Positions 8,014 to 16,572 of a DNA stretch of 64,000 nucleotides are shown here, one piece after another. Within the stretch, counting starts at the first letter, position 1. Every line of letters starts with the position of its first letter. The notes beneath the pieces were generated by a model. It saw only the letters and a program-made list of their open reading frames with translations, had not been told where the DNA came from and did no database searches. The DNA is from Pseudoclavibacter caeni (GTDB lineage: Bacteria; Actinomycetota; Actinomycetes; Actinomycetales; Microbacteriaceae): positions 62,001-126,000 of the forward strand of contig NZ_WBKA01000001.1 of NCBI RefSeq assembly GCF_008831125.1. Direction: 5' to 3'. The translations under genes were made by a program, and so were the position numbers.

Positions 8014-8700
8014 TCAGACGTCCTCGAGCTTGTAGCCGAGCCCCCGCACGGTCACCAGCCGGGCCGGGTGCCGCGGATCGGCCTCGATCTTCGAGCGGAT
8101 CCGCTTCACGTGCACGTCGAGGGTCTTCGTGTCGCCGAAGTAGTCCGGCCCCCACACCTGGTCGATCAGCTGCCCGCGGGTGAGCACCCGCCCGACGTTC
8201 TCGGCCAGGTACGTCAGCAGCTCGAACTCCTTCAGCGGCAGATAGGTCTCCCGCCCGTCGACCCGCACCACGTGCGAGTCGAGGTCGATCGTCACCCCGC
8301 CGGCGTGCAGCACCGTCTCCGCGGTCTCGTCGCCCTCCCCGCCGACCCGGCGCAGCACCGCGCGGATGCGGGCGAGCAGCTCCTGCGACGAGTAGGGCTT
8401 GGTCACGTAGTCGTCGGCGCCGGCCTCGAGCCCGAGCACGGTGTCGAGCTCGGTGTCCTTCGCCGTGAGCATGATGATGGGCACGTCCGAGCCGGACCGC
8501 AGCTGCCGACAGACCTCCATGCCGCTCAGCCCGGGGAGCATGAGGTCCAGCAGCACCAGGTCCGGCCGCCGGGCGTCGAAGGAGGCCAGGGCCTTCACCC
8601 CGTCCTCGACGACCGTCACCTCGTACCCCTCGCGTCGCAGCAGGAACGCCAGAGGCTCGCTGATCGCCTCGGCGTCCTCCACCAGCAGCAGATGCGTCAC
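8014..8700 (-). CDS. regX3: OmpR/PhoB-type response regulator of phosphate response
   Basis: This is a 228-residue response regulator. The receiver domain carries phosphoacceptor Asp52 (LVLLDLMLPG) and conserved Lys101 (YVTKPYS); the winged-helix domain ends TVRGLGYKLED. It is downstream of a SenX3-like kinase, next to phoU and gpmA, the arrangement known for RegX3 in mycobacteria. There it activates phosphate-starvation genes by binding 11-bp direct repeats. Repeats of that form occur at three sites here. The chosen GTG (VTHLLLVED) has GGAGA upstream. The frame extends further 5' but would add a nonhomologous tail. Confidence 0.9.
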   Translation of the reverse strand: MTHLLLVEDAEAISEPLAFLLRREGYEVTVVEDGVKALASFDARRPDLVLLDLMLPGLSGMEVCRQLRSGSDVPIIMLTAKDTELDTVLGLEAGADDYVTKPYSSQELLARIRAVLRRVGGEGDETAETVLHAGGVTIDLDSHVVRVDGRETYLPLKEFELLTYLAENVGRVLTRGQLIDQVWGPDYFGDTKTLDVHVKRIRSKIEADPRHPARLVTVRGLGYKLEDV

Positions 8701-8759
8701 GCCGTCTCCTCCATTCGATCTGTCTCCGCCCGCCGGGCCCTCCGTCATGAGCATGCCGT

Positions 8760-9947
8760 TCAGCGCACCACCACGGCACGCGATCGATCGGCATCCGGCT
8801 CGCTGGCCAGCACGTCGGCCGCCTGCTCGCGCGGCAGCCGCAGGGTGAAGCTCGAGCCGACCCCGACCTTCGACCACAGGCTCACGCTGCCGCCGTGGCG
8901 CAACGCCACGTGCTTGACGATGCTGAGGCCGAGCCCGGTGCCGCCCGTGCCGGACTCGCGCGAGCGGGCCGGGTCCACCCGGTAGAAGCGCTCGAACACA
9001 CGCTCCTGCTTCGCCTTGGGGATGCCCTCTCCCTGGTCCGAGACGATGACGGTCACCCCGTCGGCGTCGCCGGTCGCCTGCACCCCGACGTCGGCGCCGT
9101 GCGGCGAGTGCTCGATCGCGTTCGACAGCAGGTTCGTCACCGCCGACTCCAGCGCGTCGGCGTCGCCGCGGACGACGAGGTCGCCCTGTGTGCGCACGGT
9201 CACGCTGATGTTCCGGCCCTCGGCGGCGACCCCGGTGGCCGAGACCGCACCGTCGACGATGCTTCGCAGGTCCACGGGCGCGAACGTCTCAGGCTCGTCC
9301 AGCTCGCTCTCGATGCGGCTGAGCGCGAGGATGCCGCCGACCATCCTGCGCAGCCGGTCCGCCTCCTCGCCGAGCCGGTCGGCGAAGTGCCGCACCGCCT
9401 CCGGATCGTCCGCGCTGTCGTGGATCGCCTCGGCGAGCAGCAGCACGGCCGAGATCGGGGTCTTGAGCTCGTGACTGACGTTGGCGGTGAAGTCCCGTCG
9501 CATCGTCTCGGCGAGCACCGCGCGGGTGCGGTCCTCCACGACGACGAGGATGTAGCGGTTGCCGAGCACGGAGACGTGCACGGTGACGTGCCGGTCGGCG
9601 CGCTCGCCACGTCCCCGGTGCAGCACGAGCCGCTCGGTGAGCGGGCTGGCCGTGCTCCGGGCCTCGTCGATGTCGGCCGTGATCTCCGGCAGCAGCACCC
9701 GCCGACCGTCGACCAGGCGCAGCGCGTCGAGCGTGGGTGTGGTCAGCAGCACCTCGTTGGACGCGTTGACCACGAACGCGGGGAACGGCAGCGCCGCCAG
9801 CGACTGCACGACGCCGTCGGGCAGGGTCTGCGCCACCAGAGTGCGGCTCGTCTGGCCGCGTCGCCACGAGCGGAAGAGGAGGAACCCGCCGACCCCGCCG
9901 ATCACCACGCCGACGAGCACGCCGAGGATCACCGCCCAGAGTCCCAT
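8760..9947 (-). CDS. senX3: Sensor histidine kinase
   Basis: This 395-residue kinase has one N-terminal membrane helix (about 5-25), a PAS-like region (about 45-140), a HisKA dimerisation helix with phosphorylated His159 (NVSHELKTP), and a HATPase domain with N (NLLSNAIEH), G1 (DQGEGIP), F and G2 (GTGLGLSIVKH) boxes. It is the partner of the regulator 59 bases downstream. With only one membrane helix and no extracellular domain, it fits the mycobacterial SenX3 model in which kinase activity is set by the Pst transporter through PhoU. A repeat array interpreted as a PHO box lies upstream. Confidence 0.9.
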   Translation of the reverse strand: MGLWAVILGVLVGVVIGGVGGFLLFRSWRRGQTSRTLVAQTLPDGVVQSLAALPFPAFVVNASNEVLLTTPTLDALRLVDGRRVLLPEITADIDEARSTASPLTERLVLHRGRGERADRHVTVHVSVLGNRYILVVVEDRTRAVLAETMRRDFTANVSHELKTPISAVLLLAEAIHDSADDPEAVRHFADRLGEEADRLRRMVGGILALSRIESELDEPETFAPVDLRSIVDGAVSATGVAAEGRNISVTVRTQGDLVVRGDADALESAVTNLLSNAIEHSPHGADVGVQATGDADGVTVIVSDQGEGIPKAKQERVFERFYRVDPARSRESGTGGTGLGLSIVKHVALRHGGSVSLWSKVGVGSSFTLRLPREQAADVLASEPDADRSRAVVVR

Positions 9948-9995
9948 GCCCTCCAGCGTAGCGTGGCCGACCAGTGCGCTCCGGGCACTGGCCCC

Positions 9996-10052
9996 ATGGT
10001 AAACTGCCCGCCCATCGGCGTTCAGCCGCTGGTCACCCGTTGTTCACCCGGC
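9996..10052. promoter_or_regulatory. Three-unit PHO-box-like array between senX3 and phoU
   Basis: Three consecutive 11-bp direct repeats start at 10020 (GTTCA), 10031 (GGTCA) and 10042 (GTTCA); each continues with a C-rich half. This matches the 11-bp direct-repeat design of actinobacterial PhoP/RegX3 sites. The repeats read toward phoU. On the other strand TACCAT (10001-9996) could be the senX3 -10, with the array over its -35 region, so one array could control both genes. Confidence 0.7.
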
Positions 10053-10099
10053 GCCGCAAGGATCGGGCTGACTGCCAGCACCGCAACCAGAGGAGATCC

Positions 10100-10762
10100 G
10101 TGCGCATCGTCTTCCAGCAGGAGCTCAGAGAGGTCCAGGACCGTCTGGTCGAGATCTCGACCCTCGTCGCCGAGGCCGTGGACCGCGCGGTCATCGCGTT
10201 CAACGAGTCCGACATCCACCTCGCCGAGGAGGTGATCGGCGGCGACGACCGCATCGACGAGCTCGCCAGCGACCTCACCGAGCTCGCGATCACGATCCTC
10301 GCCAAGCAGCAGCCCGTCGCCCGCGACCTGCGGACGGTCGTGAGCACGCTGCGGATCAGCTCGTCGGTGGAACGGATGGGCGACCTCGCCGCGCACATCG
10401 CCCAGCTCGCCCGGTATCGCTTCCCCGACCGGGTCGTGCCCGGCGACCTGCGCGAGACCTTCGCCCGCATGGGCGCGCTCGACGTCGCGGTGGCGCGGAG
10501 GGTGACCGAGCTGCTGCGCACGCAGGATCTCGCGATCGCCGAGGACATCCGCGCCACCGACGACCAGGTCGACGCCCTGCACAAGCACGTGTTCGACACC
10601 GTGCTCTCCGACGACTGGCACAACGAGGCCCTCGACACCGTCGACGTCACGCTCGCCAGCCGCTACCACGAGCGGTTCGCGGACCACGCGGTGAACATCG
10701 CGAAGACGGTCACCTACCTGGCCACGGGCGACTGGGAGACCGGCGAGGACGCCGAGGACTGA
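10100..10762 (+). CDS. phoU: Phosphate signalling protein PhoU
   Basis: This 220-residue all-helical protein has two PhoU repeats, each ending in an E/D-rich metal-cluster motif (SSSVERMGDLAAHIAQ near 90 and ASRYHERFADHAVNIA near 190). PhoU links the Pst transporter to the histidine kinase and keeps the phosphate regulon off when phosphate is plentiful. GTG is preceded by AGGAG. It is divergent from senX3 under a shared repeat array and convergent with gpmA, with a strong hairpin between. Confidence 0.94.
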   Translation: MRIVFQQELREVQDRLVEISTLVAEAVDRAVIAFNESDIHLAEEVIGGDDRIDELASDLTELAITILAKQQPVARDLRTVVSTLRISSSVERMGDLAAHIAQLARYRFPDRVVPGDLRETFARMGALDVAVARRVTELLRTQDLAIAEDIRATDDQVDALHKHVFDTVLSDDWHNEALDTVDVTLASRYHERFADHAVNIAKTVTYLATGDWETGEDAED

Positions 10763-10766
10763 CGAC

Positions 10767-10801
10767 GCGGGCCGGGTGATCGACGATCACCCGCGGCCCG
10801 C
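10767..10801. terminator. Bidirectional terminator between phoU and gpmA
   Basis: Outer arms GCGGGCC/GGCCCGC and inner arms GGGTGATC/GATCACCC form a 15-bp stem with a 2-base bulge and a 3-base loop. It starts 4 bases after the phoU stop and lies 18 bases from the gpmA stop. Confidence 0.75.
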
Positions 10802-10818
10802 GGTCGTGTGCGACGGCC

Positions 10819-11574
10819 TCAGCCCTGACGGCCCTGGGCGGCGACCGCGGCGGCGCCCGCGGCGGCGGCCTCCGGATCCAGGTACTCCCCGCCCGGCACG
10901 ACCGGGCGCAGCTCGGCGTCGAGCCGGTAGACGAGCGGGATGCCCGTCGGAATGTTCAGGCTCGAGATCTCGTCGTCCGGGATGCGATCGAGGTGCTTGA
11001 CCAGCGCGCGCAGCGAGTTGCCGTGCGCGGTGACGAGCACGGTGCGCCCGGCGGCGAGATCCGGCACGATCGCATCCTGCCAGTACGGCAGCAGGCGGCC
11101 GAGCACGTCTTTGAGGCACTCGGTGCGCGGCACGGACTCGAGCAGCCCGTAGCGCGGGTCGGCGGCCTGCGACCACTCGTCGTCATCGGCGATCGCGGGC
11201 GGCGGCACGTCGTAGGAGCGCCGCCAGGTCATGAACTGCTCCTCGCCGTACTTCTCGCGGATCTCGGTCTTGTTCTTGCCCTGCAGCGCGCCGTAGTGCC
11301 GCTCGTTGAGCCGCCAGGAGCGGCGCACGGCGATCCAGTGCCGATCGCACGCGTCCAGGGCGAGATTCGCCGTCCGGATCGCGCGCCGCAGCACGGAGGT
11401 GTGCACGACATCCGGCAGCACGCCGGCCTCGGCCAGCAACTCGCCGGCGTGCCGGCCCTCGGCGACACCCTGCTCGGAGAGGTCGGCGTCGACCCAGCCG
11501 CAGAACAGGTTCCGTCGGTTCCATTCGCTGTTGCCATGGCGCAGCAGCACCAGGGTGCGAGTGTCTTCAGTCAT
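10819..11574 (-). CDS. gpmA: 2,3-bisphosphoglycerate-dependent phosphoglycerate mutase
   Basis: This 251-residue glycolytic enzyme interconverts 3- and 2-phosphoglycerate. The phosphohistidine motif is [10 protein letters not shown] near residue 13, with [13 protein letters not shown], the second active-site His in [15 protein letters not shown], and the family C-terminal [10 protein letters not shown]. It ends with an Ala-rich tail. The ATG lies 6 bases after TAGACT (11586-11581), whose TAG is the stop of the ygfZ gene upstream; this suggests a leaderless internal transcript. Its closeness to senX3-regX3 mirrors the mycobacterial order. Confidence 0.95.
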   Translation of the reverse strand: MTEDTRTLVLLRHGNSEWNRRNLFCGWVDADLSEQGVAEGRHAGELLAEAGVLPDVVHTSVLRRAIRTANLALDACDRHWIAVRRSWRLNERHYGALQGKNKTEIREKYGEEQFMTWRRSYDVPPPAIADDDEWSQAADPRYGLLESVPRTECLKDVLGRLLPYWQDAIVPDLAAGRTVLVTAHGNSLRALVKHLDRIPDDEISSLNIPTGIPLVYRLDAELRPVVPGGEYLDPEAAAAGAAAVAAQGRQG

Positions 11575-11580
11575 GCCACC

Positions 11581-11586
11581 AGTCTA
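11581..11586 (-). promoter_or_regulatory. gpmA -10 hexamer built on the ygfZ stop codon
   Basis: Minus-strand TAGACT starts with the TAG stop of the YgfZ gene and ends 6 bases before the gpmA ATG. It repeats the arrangement at ispF/cysS. Confidence 0.55.
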
Positions 11587-12660
11587 CCGGGCCGCGCGCC
11601 GGGCCCGGCGCAGCTCGCGCACGCGGTCGGCGGCGAGGCCGCCGGCCTCCGCGGGAACGACGATCTCCTGGGCCGCCTGCAGCGTCTCGTCGCCGTGGCG
11701 CACTTCGATGGATGCGCCAGCGGGGACGGTGCGGCGCACAACGGCGAGCGCGACCCCGCCCATCTCCCAGTGCACGCCGCCGGCGGTCACCCGGCCGACC
11801 TCGGCGCCGTTGAGGAGGACGGGGTCGCCATGCTCGACCCACACGTCAGCGGTCTCCAGCTGCAGCAGCACGAGCCGGCGCGGCGGATGCCCGAGATTGT
11901 GCACCTTGGCGACAGTCTCCTGCCCGGGATAGCAGCCGCGGTCCAGCTGCACCGCGGTGCGCAGCCAGTCGAGCTCGTGCGGGATCGTCCGCTCGTCGAC
12001 GTCGTCGGCCTGCCGCGGCCGGACCGCGGCGATCCGCAGCGCCTGCCAGGCGTCGCCGCCCGCGCGGCCCACGCCCGCCTCGCGGAGCACGTCGCGCACC
12101 GCGGTGCGCTCGGCAACCGGGGTGAGGGCGATGCGCCAGGTCCACGCCGCGCGGTCGCCCACCGTCGCCGCGGAGTACTGCCAGCCGTCGGGCCGGGCGA
12201 CGGCCCACGGATCGACCCAGACGGCCGCGGCCAGGCGGGTGATCCCCGCGACCCAGGCGGGTGGCTCCGCGCCGTCCTGCGACCAGGGGGCGAACCAGCC
12301 GATCTGGTCCCACTGGTCCGTCTCGTCCCGCGCCTCGACGCGCAGCATGAAGCGCATGCGGCCGACCCAGTCGACCGCCTGCACGGCACGGCCGCGGTCG
12401 GGCAGCAGCAGCACCGCGTCCTCGCGCACGAGCACGCCCAGGGCGAGGACGATGTGGCCGGCTGCGTCGAGCAGCAGCGCCTCGCCGCCGTCACCGACGG
12501 TCTCCACCCGCCGGGAGAGCAGGGCGTCCAGGAAGCGCAGCCGATCCGGCCCGGTCACCCGCACGACGTCGCGGGTGGGGATCGTGAGCACGGCGCGCCC
12601 GGCCGCGAGCCGACGCTGCTCACCGAGCGGATCGCCGAGCTGGCGTGGCTCGAGGGTCAT
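11584..12660 (-). CDS. ygfZ: YgfZ/GcvT-domain folate-binding protein
   Basis: This 358-residue protein is of the YgfZ (IBA57-like) family, folate-dependent factors that help repair or assemble certain Fe-S clusters. The diagnostic motif is DRGCYPGQETVAK, with the conserved Cys in the K/R-G-C-Y-x-G-Q-E signature. The C-terminal beta-barrel domain includes RRLVLLQLE and GRVTAGGVHWEMG. The ATG overlaps the stop of the nitrobindin gene upstream (ATGA), so the two are translationally coupled. Confidence 0.9.
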   Translation of the reverse strand: MTLEPRQLGDPLGEQRRLAAGRAVLTIPTRDVVRVTGPDRLRFLDALLSRRVETVGDGGEALLLDAAGHIVLALGVLVREDAVLLLPDRGRAVQAVDWVGRMRFMLRVEARDETDQWDQIGWFAPWSQDGAEPPAWVAGITRLAAAVWVDPWAVARPDGWQYSAATVGDRAAWTWRIALTPVAERTAVRDVLREAGVGRAGGDAWQALRIAAVRPRQADDVDERTIPHELDWLRTAVQLDRGCYPGQETVAKVHNLGHPPRRLVLLQLETADVWVEHGDPVLLNGAEVGRVTAGGVHWEMGGVALAVVRRTVPAGASIEVRHGDETLQAAQEIVVPAEAGGLAADRVRELRRARRAAR

Positions 12661-13307
12661 CGGCCCGTGGACTCCGCGCCGGCGACCGGGTCGTCAGCCC
12701 CGCGGCGCACGAGCACCGCGGAGGCCATCGAGGCGAGGGGGTGCCCCAGCGCGGCGACGTCCCACGCCCACATGAGCTGACCCTCGACGAGGCCGTACAT
12801 GCGCTCGGCGGCGGTGTACAGCCGGGCGTCGGCGGGGCGCAGCACGGCGTCGGTGCCGAGCTGGATGCGCGGGCCGTTCACGGCGCCGAGGTAGAGCTCG
12901 CTGATGCCGTCCGGGTGCACGATGCTCACCTCGAGCGGGAAGCCCTGCTCGCCGCGCAGCCGGTCGACGTCCTCGATCGTGCGCGGGGCGGCGGCGCCGC
13001 CGGCGGCGGCGAGGGCGCTCCCCGGCAGCAGCGCCGGGCCGTGGTCCTCGGGCCGTGGCTCGGCGGCGAGGCGCCAGTACCCCGTCTCGGTCGTCAGCGG
13101 GGTGCGCTCGTCGTCGAGAAGCCAGTAGTACGCGTTGTAGTGCAGGTGCGGCAGCCCCTCATCGGTGAAGCTCACCCGCTGCCCGAACTCGAACTCGACA
13201 TGGTCGTCGTCCGAGCCGTAGCTGACCACGCCGGTGCCCTCCCAGACGCCCAGCAGCCAGCACAGGGGGTTCACCTCGGCGGGAAGCCCCTCCGGGATGT
13301 CGAACAC
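12657..13307 (-). CDS. FABP-family (nitrobindin-like) beta-barrel protein
   Basis: This 216-residue protein has the nitrobindin fingerprint GVWEGTG (20-26) and the pattern LTTETGYWRLA. Nitrobindins are haem-binding ten-strand barrels that isomerise peroxynitrite in homologues such as Rv2717c, where a His in PLQDHLAAVL near the C-terminus ligates iron. Here the aligned segment reads PLASMASAVL, with Met194 in place of that His. The haem state is therefore uncertain. An insertion of about 25 residues (EPRPEDHGPALL onward) is also present. GTG start. Between a tiny membrane protein and ygfZ in one operon. Confidence 0.85.
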   Translation of the reverse strand: MFDIPEGLPAEVNPLCWLLGVWEGTGVVSYGSDDDHVEFEFGQRVSFTDEGLPHLHYNAYYWLLDDERTPLTTETGYWRLAAEPRPEDHGPALLPGSALAAAGGAAAPRTIEDVDRLRGEQGFPLEVSIVHPDGISELYLGAVNGPRIQLGTDAVLRPADARLYTAAERMYGLVEGQLMWAWDVAALGHPLASMASAVLVRRGADDPVAGAESTGR

Positions 13308-13308
13308 G

Positions 13309-13425
13309 TCAGCGCTGTCCCTTGAACAGCTTGACGAGCACGGTGACGCCGACGAAGGCGATGGCCGCAGTGGCGAGGGTCAGCAGGCCGACGAAGAAGA
13401 TCTCGAGAGCAACGATTCCGTCCAT
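13309..13425 (-). CDS. 38-residue single-helix membrane protein
   Basis: This short frame encodes MDGIVALEIFF followed by a hydrophobic stretch to about residue 30, ending VKLFKGQR. It is a single transmembrane helix with a basic cytoplasmic tail. It is supported as a real gene by operon position (its TGA is one base before the nitrobindin GTG), by the ATG 6 bases after TAGACT (13437-13432), and by codon use like its neighbours. Function unknown. Confidence 0.65.
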   Translation of the reverse strand: MDGIVALEIFFVGLLTLATAAIAFVGVTVLVKLFKGQR

Positions 13426-13460
13426 GCCGACAGTCTACCGGTGTGCGGCGCCCGCCCGTC

Positions 13461-13466
13461 TATGAT
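13461..13466 (+). promoter_or_regulatory. Candidate glnR -10 element
   Basis: TATGAT lies 31 bases before the glnR GTG, giving a short leader that carries a purine-rich AGGGAAGG sequence. No clear -35 or GlnR self-binding site was recognised. Confidence 0.4.
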
Positions 13467-13497
13467 GGGGCTAACTTTCGCGAGGGAAGGGTCGTGC

Positions 13498-14169
13498 GTG
13501 TCCAAGCTCGTCGTACTCACCACCACCGATGACGGCGTGCTGCCCGCGCTGGGACTGCTCAGCCATCAGATCACGACGGTCGAGCCCTCTCAGGACAGCA
13601 TCATGGCCTGTCTTGACGCTGACGTCGTGCTGTTCGACGCCCGCGGCGACCTCGCCGGGGCGCGGCAGTTCTGCTCGCTGGCGGCCGCCTCGCACCTGGT
13701 CGTGCCGATCCTGCTCGTCGTCACCGAGGGCGGGCTCGCCGCGCTGAGCGTCGACTGGGGCATGTCCGACTTCATCCTCGCCGACGCCGGGCCGGCCGAG
13801 ACCGACGCGCGCATCCGGCTGTGCCGCCGCCACGTCGACGAGGCCCTCGACGAGCGTCCCTCGGTGATCCGTGCCGCGGGGCTCGTCATCGATGAGGCGA
13901 GCTACTCGGCCAAGATCAATGGCAAGCCGCTCGACCTCACCTACAAGGAGTTCGAGCTGCTGCGCTTCCTCGCCGGCCGCCCGGGCCGCGTGTTCACCCG
14001 CGAGCAGCTGCTCAGCGAGGTGTGGGGCTACGACTACTTCGGCGGCACCCGCACCGTCGACGTGCACGTGCGGCGCCTGCGCGCGAAGCTCGGCGACCTC
14101 GACTCGCTGATCGGCACCGTGCGCAACGTCGGCTACCGGTTCAACCCGGTCGAGCCGGGCGCGGAGTGA
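13498..14169 (+). CDS. glnR: GlnR-type nitrogen regulator (atypical OmpR family)
   Basis: This 223-residue protein has an N-terminal receiver-like domain (VSKLVVLTTTDDGVLPALGLL) with Asp47 in VVLFDARGDL, and a winged-helix domain. The phrases GGLAALSVDWG, PLDLTYKEFELL and VFTREQLLSEVWGYDYFGGTRTVDVHVRRLRAKLG closely match GlnR of mycobacteria. GlnR is an orphan regulator that dimerises without phosphorylation and controls nitrogen assimilation. No partner kinase is adjacent. Its place beside the phosphate genes fits known nitrogen-phosphate cross-control in actinobacteria. GTG at 13498 is the first plausible start. Confidence 0.88.
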   Translation: MSKLVVLTTTDDGVLPALGLLSHQITTVEPSQDSIMACLDADVVLFDARGDLAGARQFCSLAAASHLVVPILLVVTEGGLAALSVDWGMSDFILADAGPAETDARIRLCRRHVDEALDERPSVIRAAGLVIDEASYSAKINGKPLDLTYKEFELLRFLAGRPGRVFTREQLLSEVWGYDYFGGTRTVDVHVRRLRAKLGDLDSLIGTVRNVGYRFNPVEPGAE

Positions 14170-14172
14170 CCC

Positions 14173-14208
14173 CGCGGGCGGCCCGGACGTCTCTTGTGGA
14201 CGCCCGCG
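14173..14208 (+). terminator. Hairpin after glnR
   Basis: CGCGGGCG (14173-14180) and CGCCCGCG (14201-14208) form an 8-bp GC stem around a 20-base loop, beginning 4 bases after the glnR stop. Confidence 0.5.
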
Positions 14209-14313
14209 CCACGCGGTGACGACGGACGCCACGGCACGATCCCGACGCCCGGCCGCCCCGCGGCGCGCATCCCGCGGACGCCGCCGCGCGCTCCCGGTGA
14301 CGCTCCGGCGCGG

Positions 14314-14346
14314 ATTCACGAGACGTTCACACGCAGGTGAGATAAT
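14314..14346 (+). promoter_or_regulatory. PHO-box-like repeats and -10 of ppk1
   Basis: Two 11-bp direct repeats, starting ATTCAC (14314) and GTTCAC (14325), are followed after 5 bases by GATAAT (14341-14346). The ppk1 ATG is 6 bases further on, so the transcript is probably leaderless and the repeats occupy the -35 position. That is the expected layout for an activator that replaces -35 recognition. In mycobacteria RegX3 is reported to control ppk1. Confidence 0.65.
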
Positions 14347-14352
14347 CAGAGA

Positions 14353-16572
14353 ATGAGCGAATCGTCACAGCAGAACACACGGACGAGCAGATCGCGCAGG
14401 GGACCCCAGGGGAACGGCGAGGAACAGGCCGAGGAGCGCCCGAGCACGACGAGCACGAGCACGCCGGAGGATGACGCCATCCTCCCCGCGGACCGATACC
14501 TCGATCGCGAGCTGTCCTGGCTGCGCTTCAACGAGCGCGTGCTGGAGCTCGCCGACGACCCCGACCTGTACCTGCTGGAACGAGCCTCCTTCCTGGGCAT
14601 CTTCTCCAGCAACCTCGACGAGTTCTTCATGGTGCGCGTCGCCGGCCTAAAGCGCCGGGTGGCCCTCGGCATCGCCGTGCCCGCGGTCAGCGGGTACGCG
14701 CCGCTCGAACTGCTCAGCGCCATCTCCGCGGAGGCGCACCGCCTGCAGGAGCGCCAGGCGGCGATCCTGCACGACAAGGTGCTGCCGGATCTCGAGCGCG
14801 TGGGCATCGGCATCACGCACTTCGCCGACCTCGACGCCGCGACGCGGGAGCGCCTGCGCCGCTACTTCGACGAGAAGGTCTTCCCGATCCTCACGCCGCT
14901 GGCGGTCGACTCGGCCCACCCGTTCCCCTACATCTCGGGGCTGTCGCTGAACCTCGCCGTGATCGTGCGCAACCCGGCCACGGACAAGCGCGAGTTCGCC
15001 CGGGTCAAGGTGCCCCAGTCGCTGCCCCGGTTCATCCGCGTGGGCGACACGGGCGAGGAGCAGACGCACTTCGTCCCGCTCGAGGAGCTCATCGCCGCCC
15101 ACCTCGACGAGCTGTTCCCCGGCATGGAGGTCGTCGAGTCGCACACCTTCCGCGTCACCCGCAACGAGGATCTCGAGGTCGACGAGGACGAGGCCGAGAA
15201 CCTGCTGCAGGCGCTCGAGAAGGAGCTGCTGCGCCGCCGCTTCGGCCCGCCGGTGCGCCTCGAGGTCGCCAGCGACATCAACCCGGCCGTGCTGGAGCTG
15301 CTCATCAGCGAGCTCGGCGTCCAGGACGAGGACGTCTACAAGCTGCCCGAGCCGCTCGACCTCACCGGGATGTTCGCCATCGCCGGCATCAAGCGTCCCG
15401 AGCTGCACTACCCGGTCGCGGTGCCCGTGACGAACCGGTACCTGCAGGACATTGAGCCCGACCAGCACGCCGAGTTCTTCGGGGCGATCCGCAAGCAGGA
15501 CATCCTGCTGCACCACCCGTACGAGTCGTTCGCGACGAGCGTGCAGGCGTTCCTAGAGCACGCGGCCGCCGACCCCCAGGTGCTCGCCATCAAGCAGACG
15601 CTGTACCGCACCTCGGGTGACAGCCCGATCGTGCAGGCGCTCATCGACGCCGCCGACGCCGGCAAGCAGGTGCTCGCCCTCGTCGAGATCAAGGCGCGCT
15701 TCGACGAGGCGAACAACATCTCGTGGGCCCGCAAGCTCGAGCGCGCGGGCGTGCACGTGGTCTACGGCCTGGTCGGGCTGAAGACCCACTGCAAGCTCTC
15801 GCTCGCCGTGCGCGAGGAGGAGGGCCGGCTGGTGCGCTACTGCCACGTCGGCACCGGCAACTACAACCCCAAGACCGCGCGCCTGTACGAGGATCTCGGC
15901 CTGCTCACCGCGAGCACCGACGTCGGCGACGACCTCGGCCGGCTGTTCAACCACCTCTCCGGCTACTCGGCCGAGTCGGAGTACCAGCGGCTCCTCGTCG
16001 CGCCGAAGACGATCCGCAGCGGGCTGATCGAGCTCGTCGACCGCGAGATCGCCCACGCGCAGGCGGGCCGGCCGGCACGCATCCGCATCAAGGTCAACGC
16101 CTTGGTCGACGAGCAGGTCATCGACTCGCTGTACCGGGCGAGCCGCGCCGGCGTCGAGGTCGAGGTGTGGGTGCGCGGCATCTGCGCCCTGCGCCCCGGT
16201 GAGCCCGGGCTGAGCGAGCACATCACCGTGCGCAGCGTGCTGGGCCGGTTCCTTGAGCACTCGCGTGTATTCTGGTTCGCCAACGACGGAGACCCGACCG
16301 TCTACATCGGCAGCGCCGACATGATGCACCGCAACCTCGACCGCAGGGTCGAGGCGCTCGTGCGCATCACCGACCCCGCTCAGATCAGCGAGCTGACCGA
16401 GCTGCTCGAGATGGGCCTGGCCGACACGACCTCCTCCTGGCACCTGGGTCAGGACGGCGTGTGGACCCGGCACCATCGCGACGCCGAGGGGCGTCCGCTG
16501 CTCGACGTGCAGGAGGAGCTGCAGCACATCGCCGAGCAGCGCAAGCAGCAGGCGCGGGCGAAGCGCAAATGA
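14353..16572 (+). CDS. ppk1: Polyphosphate kinase 1
   Basis: This 739-residue enzyme reversibly makes long-chain polyphosphate from ATP. After a disordered Ser/Thr/Glu-rich N-terminus (about 45 residues) come the N domain ([19 protein letters not shown]), head domain and two phospholipase D-like catalytic domains. The autophosphorylated His is predicted as His498 in [14 protein letters not shown], and the second conserved His is near 659 ([10 protein letters not shown]). Full length. The ATG follows a probable PHO box and -10 directly, and the 3' end overlaps the NUDIX gene by ATGA. Confidence 0.96.
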   Translation: MSESSQQNTRTSRSRRGPQGNGEEQAEERPSTTSTSTPEDDAILPADRYLDRELSWLRFNERVLELADDPDLYLLERASFLGIFSSNLDEFFMVRVAGLKRRVALGIAVPAVSGYAPLELLSAISAEAHRLQERQAAILHDKVLPDLERVGIGITHFADLDAATRERLRRYFDEKVFPILTPLAVDSAHPFPYISGLSLNLAVIVRNPATDKREFARVKVPQSLPRFIRVGDTGEEQTHFVPLEELIAAHLDELFPGMEVVESHTFRVTRNEDLEVDEDEAENLLQALEKELLRRRFGPPVRLEVASDINPAVLELLISELGVQDEDVYKLPEPLDLTGMFAIAGIKRPELHYPVAVPVTNRYLQDIEPDQHAEFFGAIRKQDILLHHPYESFATSVQAFLEHAAADPQVLAIKQTLYRTSGDSPIVQALIDAADAGKQVLALVEIKARFDEANNISWARKLERAGVHVVYGLVGLKTHCKLSLAVREEEGRLVRYCHVGTGNYNPKTARLYEDLGLLTASTDVGDDLGRLFNHLSGYSAESEYQRLLVAPKTIRSGLIELVDREIAHAQAGRPARIRIKVNALVDEQVIDSLYRASRAGVEVEVWVRGICALRPGEPGLSEHITVRSVLGRFLEHSRVFWFANDGDPTVYIGSADMMHRNLDRRVEALVRITDPAQISELTELLEMGLADTTSSWHLGQDGVWTRHHRDAEGRPLLDVQEELQHIAEQRKQQARAKRK

